Source: JACKAQ01 sp965227145 (GTDB taxonomy: Bacteria > Calditrichota > Calditrichia > RBG-13-44-9 > J075). From it: a stretch of DNA of 64,000 nucleotides. Each line of letters begins with the position of its first letter. Position 1 is the stretch's first letter. Positions 10,701-17,836 of this stretch are shown here, one piece after another. The position numbers and the translations under genes were made by a program. The notes beneath the pieces are model-generated. The model was not told the origin of the DNA, searched no databases, and saw only the letters and a list, made by a program, of their open reading frames with translations. The DNA lies in assembly GCA_965227145.1 (NCBI GenBank), contig OZ245730.1, positions 310,001-374,000 of the forward strand, written 5' to 3'.

Positions 10701-10963
10701 AAACGGGCGTGAAAATCGCTGTTGCTGCCGCCGCCGGCATTGCTGCCGGTAACGATGTTGTAATAAAATATCCCGTTGGCGGATGACGTCGCATCGGTGA
10801 GATAATAATTCGATAAATCGATGGTCGCACCGGTGGGATTGGTGATTTCGATAAATTCGCCATCGGTTGGCGTAACGACAATCTCTGTAATTAAGATATG
10901 ATCCTGCGCAATCGCAAAAACAGACATCGCTAAACTGAGTAAAAAAATGCGGATAGGCTTCAT
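4778..10963 (-). CDS. Giant secreted multidomain protein: lamin-tail, Ig-like and OB-like repeats
   Basis: 2061 residues. The ATG at 10963 is preferred because GAGGA lies just upstream and it opens a signal peptide (MKPIRIFLLSLAMSVFAIAQ). The order by residue is: lamin-tail domain 1 (23-271, ITEIVVTPTDGEFIEITNP), Ig-like 1 (273-361), OB-like 1 (370-557, YVQDESGRGINIFS), Ig-like 2 and 3 (560-757), OB-like 2 (764-948), Ig-like 4 (954-1047), lamin-tail domain 2 (1059-1301), Ig-like 5 (1304-1401), OB-like 3 (1408-1594), a beta-rich spacer (1604-1750), OB-like 4 (1754-1950), and a FlgD-like Ig C-terminal domain (1961-2060, VRIFDLGGRLVSTLL ... LGTYVCHLEV). Lamin-tail plus OB-like modules are common in large secreted nucleases and adhesins, but no nuclease or other catalytic domain is visible. 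It most likely sits on or outside the cell surface. It is a single-gene unit with its own terminator; the role is unknown. Confidence 0.93.
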   Translation of the reverse strand: MKPIRIFLLSLAMSVFAIAQDHILITEIVVTPTDGEFIEITNPTGATIDLSNYYLTDATSSANGIFYYNIVTGSNAGGGSNSDFHARFPDGASIAPGEFQLIALSATAFNSTYSVNPTYEMIETDASVPNMREAFGGSIAANATLSNAGEIVILYSWDGQSDLVQDIDYVVWGDKDEAVDKTGVSIDGPDADTTPSTYLADTGTAAQISIVNGQPHDFGESSQRTTLIENGETVSGGNGITGNNETSEDLATSFSAATPNPGSGPSGSGGTAPVIGSVSRDPLYPFPNEAVSISADITDDGTVASAQLFLSIDGGTFNATAMSNTTGNTYTATISGQPGDTEVQYYLEATDDESNTRQTLISTYDVPGSATQIADIQSNPSAFDVVLVEGIVTLGAGITIDMRTDAYVQDESGRGINIFSQNAPDPLLVRGNRVQLIGRVTEFGGVTEIVDYSIQLVSTGNPLPSPLQLSTGDAGNIELEGAYVRSAGQISEITPGTTGTDIIINDGSGALTVRVWNTTGIDLSEFAVGEELTVSAVMDIFNSASQLTPGYADELVEGTVNAAPVISNILQSPANPTSGTEVSVQADITDDDTVSDAKLFFAINSAAFDSTAMGNTGGDTYAATIAGQVAGTTVEYYIKATDNAGETTLSSTNSYTVVDPQLNLPPEIVSVTQSPAEPDAGQDVQVIATITDDSSVPVRQLFYAVDDAAFDSLAMNFIGADRYAAFVPGQAGGATVDYFVKAIDDSGATALSDTFSYTLPSLQITAIADIQTNPSAFTTVTVEGIITLAGGTTITTRTDAYIQDESGRGINLFSNNPPDALLARGNRLRITGTVEEFQGVTEITDFSIELISTGNALPEPLVLTTSGAGNTALEGTYVQTAGTISNIASFSDATNITINDGSGDVLIRVWGTTGIDVSSFSVGQGLTISAVMDIFSGAAQLAPSVQSELVGGISGNIPPVISNISQSPTLPKPDETVTISADVTDDSQVSAVNLVFSLNGSGFSSVPMSNTGGDSYEAQIPGQPDGTSVSYFISATDDSSAVSDSPIRSFTVTDAEPGAAHLLITELAVVPTEGEFVEIFNPTGQAIDLSDYYLTDATFPGGNAYYYNIVTGDNAGGGTFGDFHARFPDGATIAANEVQTIAMSGAGFISTYSVAPTYELFETDGSIPNMREAFSGSIAGQGGLTNTGEMVVLYFWDGQSDLVQDADYLVWGDKAEGVDKSGVSIDGPDADSSPSTYLNDTPIASQISASSDQPHGFGETIQRTVILEYGEVQLGGNGITGHDEMSENLAQSFVIGAPNPGEVPLPGAPVVENVAFSPEQPTASDAVTVTAEAIDTDGSIASATLNYLVNGGVTLSLPMTNDGGNTFSATIPEQLNAALVQFSVTAIDNEGKSASNSGNFYVVGAVDGVLPIATIQDNVSFFDGQQVTIEGVVTLGASVIITTRLDAYIQDESGKGINLFNFDPPVASQNIDRFKKLRVSGTVTEFSGVTEITDFTTTLIAETAPLPAARFVRSGLANEVAYEGTYTKVVGEVEDVATGVGGGTNITLRDEQGTVLVRVWDTTELNISGFSIGDTISVQGVADVFNNTVQIVPGYQDEIIIPGKTARADGSGLVQVPVNVVQTDSIYQNFTVNLFGTIDDTIATVQIELPSLWGQVIASSVEKSTVQATALLNGEPVPASQIESGSALFSNLYVRINDVIIENGDTLSVSFEPLAAPSESMDSYIWVRTAGNNGSLRLTERPGRVTVGSGGRQLIYDLQTDSRQFSAVNLRGTVTIGVGLLRETVSSGDSVTSAYVQDESGRGVQLFRFGWDTNIQRGNLVRIVGSVTEFNGVTEVEYTSSTLIAEEQQLPAALPLSNSEANSTRWDGTLVATEGVVIEKFSAGGGSTLEISDGRGSTSVRVWDTARLDLSQFNVNDRILAEGVSGLFVSQGDSIFQLLTTYQDQIRLDPDYNPSLDNVSLRVEPHPFVPDRGETIEISYNAAAVNNQVTVRIFDLGGRLVSTLLDETAALVERTFEWNGRDELNELVPLGTYVCHLEVIEPVSGKKKSKLAPIVVGTVLK

Positions 10964-11170
10964 GAATCCTCGCAGCGAAAAAGAGTTCAAATTCGATTTT
11001 TTCAACAAACAATATATCGAAAGGCAGGGCAAATACGCAAGGGAAATGGGATTTGGAATGCCCGCACCGGAATGCTTTTCGGTTAATGACGCGTTTCCCG
11101 GAACAACTTTTTAATCAATAATGCCGGATTATTAGATTATGAAATATTGGCCGTTTCTGTGCAAATAGCA

Positions 11171-11197
11171 TCAAGTTTTACCAAATCTAACCGATCT
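11171..11197 (+). promoter_or_regulatory. Sigma-28 (FliA)-like promoter for the chemoreceptor
   Basis: TCAAGTTT, then exactly 11 bases, then ACCGATCT. The known FliA consensus is TAAAGTTT-N11-GCCGATAA, so the -35 matches 7 of 8 and the -10 keeps the CCGAT core. It is placed about 58 bases upstream of the start codon of a methyl-accepting chemotaxis gene, the class of gene sigma-28 usually controls. Confidence 0.6.
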
Positions 11198-11254
11198 ACT
11201 GATTTAAATGTGCGAATAATGGTAAATGCACTATTAATTCTTCAGGAGTATAAC

Positions 11255-13915
11255 ATGGAAAAGTTTCACGAAACGCTAAAGTTCAAACTGACTGCGATCG
11301 TTTTGGGTTGTCTGACAATCGGTGGAATGTTGATCAGTTACGTTGCATCGGGAAATGCCGAAGAAGAGTTGTACAAAGAAGCTGCAGCAGATTTCAAAAG
11401 CTTCTCGCAATTGCTGGATCAAAAAGTTCAGTCTAAAATTAATGAGATGGCCTCCCAACTGGATGGGGTTCTTGTCAATCGCGATGTGATCACCTTTTTT
11501 AATAATGGCGAACGGGATTCGCTGAAAACATTATTGTTGCCATTGTTCAAAAATTCGTTGGAAGCCCGCAGCAATATTGCTCAGTTTCAGTTTCATTTGC
11601 CACCGGCAACTTCATTTTTGCGGTTGCACAAAACAGAAAAATTTGGTGATGATTTGTCCGGATTTCGTCAAACGGTGGTAAAAAGCAATACCAGCCGTTC
11701 ATCCGTTGCCGGTGTGGAAGTTGGTCGAGGCGGTGTGGGGATCCGGCTGGTTGTGCCGGTTTTTCACAACCAGAATCATATTGGCAGCGTAGAATTGGGC
11801 GGAAGTTTGGAAGGTGTTGTGGCTGATATCGCCAAATCGATGGAATTGGATTTTGCCATTGCCATCCGCCAGGATGTATTTGAAAATGCCCGCCGTTTTA
11901 CGGACAAAGAAAAAGATTTTGTGAAAGGCGATCTTGTTTATTACAACTATTCCAGCGCCGGGATAATGAACCTGTTCAGCGGAGAAAGCATCTCAGACCA
12001 GTTTGCCATGCTCGAAAGTGACGAAAAAAGTTATGGCTGGATCTCCAAACCGTTGATTGATTATTCGGGTAAAAACATCGGCTATGTATCAGTCTTTATT
12101 GATTTAAGCGAAAAGCTTGCGGTGGTTTCCTCCGCCCGGACACGGTCCTATGTGGTGCTGTTTTTATTGGTTTTGATTATCGCCGGCGTCACTTACTTTT
12201 TTATGCAGCGCTTTTTGTTTTCGCGGTTAAGAGACAGTGTGCAGTTGGCAAAAGATCTCGAAAACGGCGTTTTTACCGCAGGAAATATCGAAAACGGACA
12301 CGATGAACTGGCAGAATTGGAAAAATCGCTGTTGCATATGGGAATCAAAATCACGTTGCAAATGAACAATGTACGATCAATTCTCAACACAATTTTAAAA
12401 GTGCAAACTGCACCCACGCTCGATTCAGCCATTCAGCTGATTTTGGAAGGGTTGCAACAAATGTTGCAGGCACAATATGTTGCGTTGAGCACGTTTACCG
12501 AATCCGGCGGTATCGAACGGTTTTTTACGTTGGGAATGTCCGAAGCGGCGCAACGCGGCATCGGCGGATATCCCAAAGGCGAAGGTTTGTTGAAACATGT
12601 CTATCAATCGCGGCAAATTTTGCGCATCGATGATATTTCCAAACACGCTGCCAGTGGCGGTTTTCCCGCCAATCATCCGGCAATGAAAAGCCTGATCGCC
12701 GGACCGGTGATGCATGATGAGCAATTGTTCGGCACGGTTTATCTCACCAATAAAACCGACGGGCAAGCGTTTACTGTAGAAGATGAAGAAGTGCTGAAAT
12801 TCTTTCTGCCGCTGTTGAGCATCACGTTAAAAGAGAAAAAAATGAACGCAGAAGTGCTGGAAACCAAAAAATATATGGAAGCCGAAAGCGTTCAGATTTT
12901 GCAGGCGATCAGCCGTTTGGCGAACGGCGATTTGGCGTTTGACGTGGCTGTTAACAATCGCGGTGATGATTTGTCGCGTATCGAAAGCGGGCTGTCGGAT
13001 ATGGTTGCCAGCCTCCGCACACTCGTTGGCGATATTTTCAGACTCGCCGAAAACGCGACATCACAGATTGAACAAATCAGTTCATCCACCGAAGAATTAT
13101 CAGCCGGCGCCAAAAACCAGTCCGCCAGTTCGCAGGGCGTCGCATCTGCGATGGAAGAAATGAATCTCACCGTTTACGAAAATTCCCAAAATGCCCAGCG
13201 CACCGCCGGACTTGCCAAAGAAAACGGCGATGTGATGGAAGAAGTAAACCGCATCGTTCGTGAAACGATTGAAAAGATACAATCTGTTGCGGTAATCATC
13301 GAAAAATCGGCGGGAATGGTGGAAGAATTGGGCGAATCGAGCAACAAGATTGGCGGCATTATTTCCGTAATCGACGAAATTGCCGACCAAACCAACCTGC
13401 TGGCGCTGAACGCCGCCATCGAAGCTGCCCGCGCCGGTGATCAGGGACGCGGTTTTGCCGTTGTCGCAGATGAAGTGCGCAGATTAGCCGAACGCACCAG
13501 CCACGCCACCGGAGAAATTTCGGAGATGATCGGCAAAACACAAAAAGCTGCCGGTCAAGTTGTGCAAATTATCCGCAACGGAAATGATGAAATGCAGCAA
13601 GGTCTGAAATTATCGCAACAAGCCAGCGACGCATTGCAAAGCAGTGTCGAAGGTGCCAACGACGTGCAGGTGAAAATGGCTCAAATTGCCACTTCCAGCG
13701 ATCAGCAATCAGCTGCGTTGACGGATATTTCCCGGAATGTGGAGTCGATTTCGAATATCACGGCAGAATCTGCTACTGCGCTGTCGGATATTTCCCAAAC
13801 GATTTCAGATTTGAGCAAAGTTATCAATCAATTGCACAGCTCTGTGCAGCAATTTAAGCTTTCGAAAAGCGATATGCGGATCAACAAATTTGCGGAAAAT
13901 GAACGGTTCAATTGA
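11255..13915 (+). CDS. Methyl-accepting chemotaxis protein with dCache and GAF domains
   Basis: 886 residues from the ATG at 11255, with CAGGAG 6 bases upstream; an in-frame upstream start at 11147 lacks a site. There is a first membrane segment (about 12-32), then a periplasmic double-Cache sensor (about 35-295) with LRLHKTEKFGDDLSGFR and GVGIRLVVPVF, which resembles the dCache_3 family. The second membrane segment is at about 298-320, followed by a HAMP region, a cytoplasmic GAF domain (about 376-525) and the methyl-accepting signalling domain (about 600-870). The signalling hairpin tip is clear: EIADQTNLLALNAAIEAARA, GRGFAVVADEVRRLAERT at about 708-748. A GAF domain between HAMP and the signalling helices is unusual and suggests a second, intracellular input. 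No other che or flagellar gene is in the window, so it is an orphan receptor locus. A C-terminal CheR-tethering pentapeptide is not seen. Confidence 0.95.
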   Translation: MEKFHETLKFKLTAIVLGCLTIGGMLISYVASGNAEEELYKEAAADFKSFSQLLDQKVQSKINEMASQLDGVLVNRDVITFFNNGERDSLKTLLLPLFKNSLEARSNIAQFQFHLPPATSFLRLHKTEKFGDDLSGFRQTVVKSNTSRSSVAGVEVGRGGVGIRLVVPVFHNQNHIGSVELGGSLEGVVADIAKSMELDFAIAIRQDVFENARRFTDKEKDFVKGDLVYYNYSSAGIMNLFSGESISDQFAMLESDEKSYGWISKPLIDYSGKNIGYVSVFIDLSEKLAVVSSARTRSYVVLFLLVLIIAGVTYFFMQRFLFSRLRDSVQLAKDLENGVFTAGNIENGHDELAELEKSLLHMGIKITLQMNNVRSILNTILKVQTAPTLDSAIQLILEGLQQMLQAQYVALSTFTESGGIERFFTLGMSEAAQRGIGGYPKGEGLLKHVYQSRQILRIDDISKHAASGGFPANHPAMKSLIAGPVMHDEQLFGTVYLTNKTDGQAFTVEDEEVLKFFLPLLSITLKEKKMNAEVLETKKYMEAESVQILQAISRLANGDLAFDVAVNNRGDDLSRIESGLSDMVASLRTLVGDIFRLAENATSQIEQISSSTEELSAGAKNQSASSQGVASAMEEMNLTVYENSQNAQRTAGLAKENGDVMEEVNRIVRETIEKIQSVAVIIEKSAGMVEELGESSNKIGGIISVIDEIADQTNLLALNAAIEAARAGDQGRGFAVVADEVRRLAERTSHATGEISEMIGKTQKAAGQVVQIIRNGNDEMQQGLKLSQQASDALQSSVEGANDVQVKMAQIATSSDQQSAALTDISRNVESISNITAESATALSDISQTISDLSKVINQLHSSVQQFKLSKSDMRINKFAENERFN

Positions 13916-13939
13916 ACCGGAAAATAATTGGAATAAAAA

Positions 13940-13964
13940 AATCCCCGGCAAATTTCCGGGGATT
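13940..13964. terminator. Bidirectional terminator between the chemoreceptor and mutS2
   Basis: AATCCCCGG pairs with CCGGGGATT around a 7-base loop, with A-runs before and T-runs after, so it works for both converging genes. Confidence 0.9.
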
Positions 13965-14000
13965 TTTTTTTGATTCACATTATTTCGACAGCGGTAATAA

Positions 14001-16430
14001 TTACGCATATCGCAGTTTTACGACAGTTACGCCGGTATCGCCTTCGCCCCAGCGCCCCAGCCGTTTGCTTTCCACCCGTTTATCGCGCGACAAATAATTG
14101 TTGATCGCAATGCGCAACACACCGGAGCCTTTGCCGTGCACAATGCGCACTTCTTCCCAACCGCTTTCCAGCGCCTGGCTGAGATACCGGTTGGTTTCGT
14201 CGATAGCGTCCTGCTGATCCAGCCCGCGTAAATCCAGCTCGGGGGTAACTGCGGTGGTGCCGCTGGTTGCATCCACATCCGCACCGGTGATGGTTCGGGC
14301 GGCTTTTTCTTTTTTTGGAGATTTGTTGGATCGCCGGATGCCGTTCCGGTCAACGGTCAATGTCACGTTGCCGACCAGCACGCGCACCTTTTTTTTGCCT
14401 TCGGGATCGTCCAGCAATTCACCGGCATCATTCAGCGAATCGACCCAAACGCGGTCGCCTTTTTGCAGCGGTTCCTCCGGTTTTGGCGGCTCAAGATCCG
14501 GTTGCAGGCTTTTTTCCAGCCGGGTGCGCTGCTTTTGCACCGTTGACCGGGCGTGTTTGATCACCGCTTTTTCACCCTGGCTTTCGCGAATTTCCTGCAC
14601 GGTTTTTTCGATGAGTGCGTTGGCTTCCTGCAAAATTTTTAGTGCAGCAACTTCCGCTTCCTGCTTCCGTGCGGCTTTATTTTTTTTGTAGTCTTCGAGC
14701 TGGCGTTCGTATAAATTTTGCAGTGCTTCCGCTTTGGTCAGTTTGATGTTCGCTTCGCGGCGCTCTTTTTCGGCAATTTGCAACCGCGATTCGAGGCTTA
14801 AAATCAGCTCTTCCAACCGGTCTTTTTCCTCGCCGATGTAGGTTTTGGCCGCTAAAATCAGGTTTTCGGGAAAACCGTATCGCCGGGCAATTTCGATAGC
14901 GTAGCTGCTGCCCGGCACGCCAACCCGTAACCGGTATGTTGGCGCAAGGGTTTGCAAATCAAATTCCATCGAGGCATTTTCAACGAATTGATTTTCGTGG
15001 GCAAACGCTTTCAATTCGCCGTGGTGGGTTGTTGCGATGGTCAGCACTTTTTTATCGGTCAGTTCGCTGAGCAGGGCAATCGCCAGTGCGGCGCCCTCTT
15101 TGGGATCGGTGCCGGTGCCCACTTCGTCCAGCAGCACCAGCGTTCTGTCCCCGGCTTCTTCGACAATCTGTTTCAGCCGGACAACATGTGCGGAAAATGT
15201 GCTCAAATCCTGTTCCAGCGATTGGCGGTCGCCGATATCGACCAATATTTTATCGACCAGCGGAATTTCGCTGTCCGGATCTGCCGGAATGGGAATGCCC
15301 ATCTGCGTCATCAGCACCAGCAACCCGACCGTTTTCATCGCCACCGTTTTTCCGCCGGCGTTTGGCCCGGTGATCACCAGTGTCTGAATGTTTTCGCCCA
15401 ATCCAACAGAAAGCGGGACCACTTTTTCCCGCCCGGTTTTTAACACCAGCAACGGATGACGACCGTTGAAAATACGCAATACGGCGGTTTCTGTTATTTT
15501 TGGTGCGCTGCCTTCCAACTCATTTCCCAACCTGGCTTTTGCCAAAATGACATCCAGAATGGCAATATTTTCCAGGCTGAAGTAAATTACGTTGCGCACT
15601 TGCCGGATAATTCCGGTGAGAAATTTGAGAATTTTGATAATTTCCACCCGCTCGCGGATGCGCAAATTCTGAATTTCGTTGCTGATTTTCAGCGTTTCCA
15701 TTGGTTCCACAAAAATTGTAGCACCGGATGAAGATGTGCCGTGCACAATGCCGTTCACTTTATTCACATAATTGGGTTGAATGCCCAACACCTGCCGCCC
15801 GTCCCGCAATGTAACAATGCCATCCTGCAGATAATCCGCATATTGCTTCTGGATTTTGACCAGTGCCTTTTTGTGATCGCTTTCCATTGTGCGAATTTTG
15901 ATGCGAACCTGGCGGAGTTCCGGGCTGGCGTTGTCAAAAATTTCGCCGGACCGGTCGATCGTTCCCTCAATTTGCCCGATGATATCCCGGTGCATGTGAA
16001 TGCGCTGGGCGTATTTCTGCAATAGAGGTGCCTCATCGCGGTGCTGGTCAAAAAACAATCGCACTTCGATCAGGCTTTGCAGGTTGTATTTGATATCCAG
16101 CAGCGCGTCGGTTTCCAGATACGCATCCACCGGTTTTATTTTATCGAGATGGGGAGTGATATCGGTGAATCCGCTAATGGGCGGCGGGTAACCGCCTTCC
16201 AGCAACGCCAGCATTTCCATCGATTTTTGCAGTTCCTCTCGTACAACATCGGCGTGGCGCGAAAAATTAATGGTCGCCAAATGGCGAAAACCGTAGGGCG
16301 TCGCCAATCGTTGCTGAAGTTGTTCAATTATTCTGGGAAATTCCAGTTGTTGGAGGGAAACGCTATCGTGTTTGAGTTGATGGAGCAGTTGGCTGTCTGT
16401 CAGTTCTGTGTCAATCTCGTTTGATGCCAT
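14001..16430 (-). CDS. mutS2: MutS2 family ATPase / endonuclease
   Basis: 809 residues, the usual length. It has an N-terminal MutS core with lever-like helices, an ABC-type ATPase with the P-loop TGPNAGGKTVAMKT at about 350-365 and a Walker B/signature region with LVLLDEVGTGTDPKEGAALA. A long charged coiled coil follows, then a KOW-like linker (LQKGDRVWVDSLNDAGELLD) and a C-terminal Smr domain (about 730-809) with LDLRGLDQQDAIDETNRYL and VRIVHGKGSGVLR. Known members suppress recombination or rescue collided ribosomes (MutS2/RqcU); it lacks the mismatch-binding domain I of MutS. Its start overlaps the end of the CvpA-like gene by 20 bases, and the order rpsU-yqeY-cvpA-mutS2 implies co-transcription. 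Confidence 0.97.
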   Translation of the reverse strand: MASNEIDTELTDSQLLHQLKHDSVSLQQLEFPRIIEQLQQRLATPYGFRHLATINFSRHADVVREELQKSMEMLALLEGGYPPPISGFTDITPHLDKIKPVDAYLETDALLDIKYNLQSLIEVRLFFDQHRDEAPLLQKYAQRIHMHRDIIGQIEGTIDRSGEIFDNASPELRQVRIKIRTMESDHKKALVKIQKQYADYLQDGIVTLRDGRQVLGIQPNYVNKVNGIVHGTSSSGATIFVEPMETLKISNEIQNLRIRERVEIIKILKFLTGIIRQVRNVIYFSLENIAILDVILAKARLGNELEGSAPKITETAVLRIFNGRHPLLVLKTGREKVVPLSVGLGENIQTLVITGPNAGGKTVAMKTVGLLVLMTQMGIPIPADPDSEIPLVDKILVDIGDRQSLEQDLSTFSAHVVRLKQIVEEAGDRTLVLLDEVGTGTDPKEGAALAIALLSELTDKKVLTIATTHHGELKAFAHENQFVENASMEFDLQTLAPTYRLRVGVPGSSYAIEIARRYGFPENLILAAKTYIGEEKDRLEELILSLESRLQIAEKERREANIKLTKAEALQNLYERQLEDYKKNKAARKQEAEVAALKILQEANALIEKTVQEIRESQGEKAVIKHARSTVQKQRTRLEKSLQPDLEPPKPEEPLQKGDRVWVDSLNDAGELLDDPEGKKKVRVLVGNVTLTVDRNGIRRSNKSPKKEKAARTITGADVDATSGTTAVTPELDLRGLDQQDAIDETNRYLSQALESGWEEVRIVHGKGSGVLRIAINNYLSRDKRVESKRLGRWGEGDTGVTVVKLRYA

Positions 16431-17025
16431 CGATTTTATCTCGTGCTCTGTCGATTTCGTCTATACCTTCTTTAATATCTTTGCCGGTATCCTGAAGTGT
16501 GTCGCTGCCGTCTTCGACAATTTCTTTCATCTGTTTGGGAAGCTCTTTCGGGTTGCCCAATAATTTGTAAAAAAACGGCACGGATTGATAAAGCGGTTTA
16601 TATAACATCGTGTCTTTTTGGGACTTACCGAATGATTTTCCAAATGGCATAAATGCGATTGCATGTAAAACCAATCCGATAATGAGCGCCCCTTTTATCC
16701 CGCCAAACAAGCTGCCCAACAGTTTGTTCAGCCAGCCGAGAAACAGGGTTTCGCTGAGTTTTTTCATTAGCGCCGCGGCAAGTTTTGTAGCGAATAAAAA
16801 TGCGACAAAAAATACAATAAAAATAACCAGATGGCTGACCGGTTCCTGTCCCAAAATTCCCGGCAAAAAATCCCCGGCGGTTTTGCTAAAGGCATTTGCG
16901 CCGATAACACCGGCCATAATGCCACCAACAATACCGATCAACCCAAAAGTTTCGTGAAAAAATCCGTTTCGCAATCCATTAATGATGAATGCAGCGAGTA
17001 CAATGCCAGCGATAATATCAAACAT
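16411..17025 (-). CDS. CvpA family membrane protein
   Basis: 204 residues with four hydrophobic segments in the first 125 residues (FDIIAGIVLAAFIINGLRNG, then FGLIGIVGGIMAGVIGANAF, VSHLVIFIVFFVAFLFATKL and GALIIGLVLHAIAFM) and a charged tail rich in Asp/Lys. Starting at the very N-terminus with a D-I/V-hydrophobic helix and the G-x-R-G-F turn is typical of CvpA (colicin V production) proteins, whose cellular role is poorly defined and may concern envelope homeostasis. The ATG shares one base with the TAA of yqeY (TAATG), which indicates translational coupling. It overlaps mutS2 at its 3' end; this pairing with mutS2 is seen in many genomes. Confidence 0.9.
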   Translation of the reverse strand: MFDIIAGIVLAAFIINGLRNGFFHETFGLIGIVGGIMAGVIGANAFSKTAGDFLPGILGQEPVSHLVIFIVFFVAFLFATKLAAALMKKLSETLFLGWLNKLLGSLFGGIKGALIIGLVLHAIAFMPFGKSFGKSQKDTMLYKPLYQSVPFFYKLLGNPKELPKQMKEIVEDGSDTLQDTGKDIKEGIDEIDRARDKIDGIKRD

Positions 17026-17474
17026 TAGCGTGCCGATAGTTTATCTTTAACGATTTGCTGAACCAGCTTGCCATCCGCCACGCCTTTAACCTGCGGCATA
17101 ATGACACCCATTATTTTGCCCATATCTTTTATGGAATCTGCATTGGTTTCGGCGATTGCTTTCTCCACCAATTCGGCAATTGCCGATTCATCCAGTTGTT
17201 TCGGCAGATAGGTTTCGATAATCGCCAGTTCCTGCAATTCTTCATCTGCGCGATCGGTTTTTCCGTGCTGCTGATAAAGTTCAATTGCATCCCTGCGCTT
17301 TTTTGCCGCAGAATTGAGGACCTGAAAAACTTCCTCCTCTGTCAGCTCGCGCATTTTTTCAATTTGAAAATTTTTGAGTTGTGCGCGCATCCCGCGAATG
17401 GTTTCCAGACGAACTTTGTCGCCGGATTTCATCGCAGTTTTGTAATCATCCATCAACTGCTTTTCGACACTCAT
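17025..17474 (-). CDS. yqeY: GatB/YqeY domain protein
   Basis: 149 residues, the full family length. Recognised by RLETIRGMRAQLKNFQIEK near the N-terminus, AAKKRRDAIELYQQHGKTD, ELAIIETYLPKQLDE and the C-terminal helical domain with DMGKIMGVIMPQVKG. YqeY proteins share the helical tail domain of the GatB/GatE amidotransferase subunits, are thought to act on tRNA-related chemistry, and are not biochemically settled. It sits between rpsU and the cvpA-like gene, a very common neighbourhood for yqeY. Confidence 0.95.
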   Translation of the reverse strand: MSVEKQLMDDYKTAMKSGDKVRLETIRGMRAQLKNFQIEKMRELTEEEVFQVLNSAAKKRRDAIELYQQHGKTDRADEELQELAIIETYLPKQLDESAIAELVEKAIAETNADSIKDMGKIMGVIMPQVKGVADGKLVQQIVKDKLSAR

Positions 17475-17529
17475 TGTTGCGGATTTCCTTTTTAATTCTT
17501 ACGCAAAGAGGGAATACCTTAATTGAAAA

Positions 17530-17554
17530 TCCGCCTGAAAAAAATCCAGGCGGA
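17530..17554 (-). terminator. Hairpin between rpsU and yqeY (terminator or attenuator)
   Basis: TCCGCCTG pairs with CAGGCGGA around a 9-base loop and is followed on the minus strand by TTTT. It lies inside the presumed rpsU-yqeY transcript, so it probably sets the ratio of ribosomal protein to downstream products. Confidence 0.6.
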
Positions 17555-17609
17555 AGTTTTTGTTTACAATCAGGTTACATCAAAGTCGCTGAATGAACCA
17601 TTCACTACT

Positions 17610-17804
17610 TTATTGATTTTCCATCATCAATTTGCGCATTTTACGGCGTGCAGCGTTCTCTTTACGTTTGCGTTGTTCGCTCGGTTTTTCGTAATGCATG
17701 TGTTTTTTGATTTCGGCCATGAGACCGGATTTTTCACATGCTTTGGTGAAACGCTTCAGCGCTCTTTCAAATGATTCATTATCGCGGACTTTTACGTTAA
17801 TCAT
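17610..17804 (-). CDS. rpsU: 30S ribosomal protein S21
   Basis: 64 residues, starting MINVKVRDNESFERALKRF and ending in a Lys/Arg-rich helix (EQRKRKENAARRKMRK). This is the bS21 family, a small-subunit protein near the mRNA exit platform that contacts the Shine-Dalgarno duplex. AGGAG lies upstream of the ATG. It starts 32 bases after the TPR gene ends and is followed by a hairpin before yqeY. Confidence 0.98.
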   Translation of the reverse strand: MINVKVRDNESFERALKRFTKACEKSGLMAEIKKHMHYEKPSEQRKRKENAARRKMRKLMMENQ

Positions 17805-17836
17805 ATTAAAAAACAGCTCCTTTCGAAAGCAAATTG

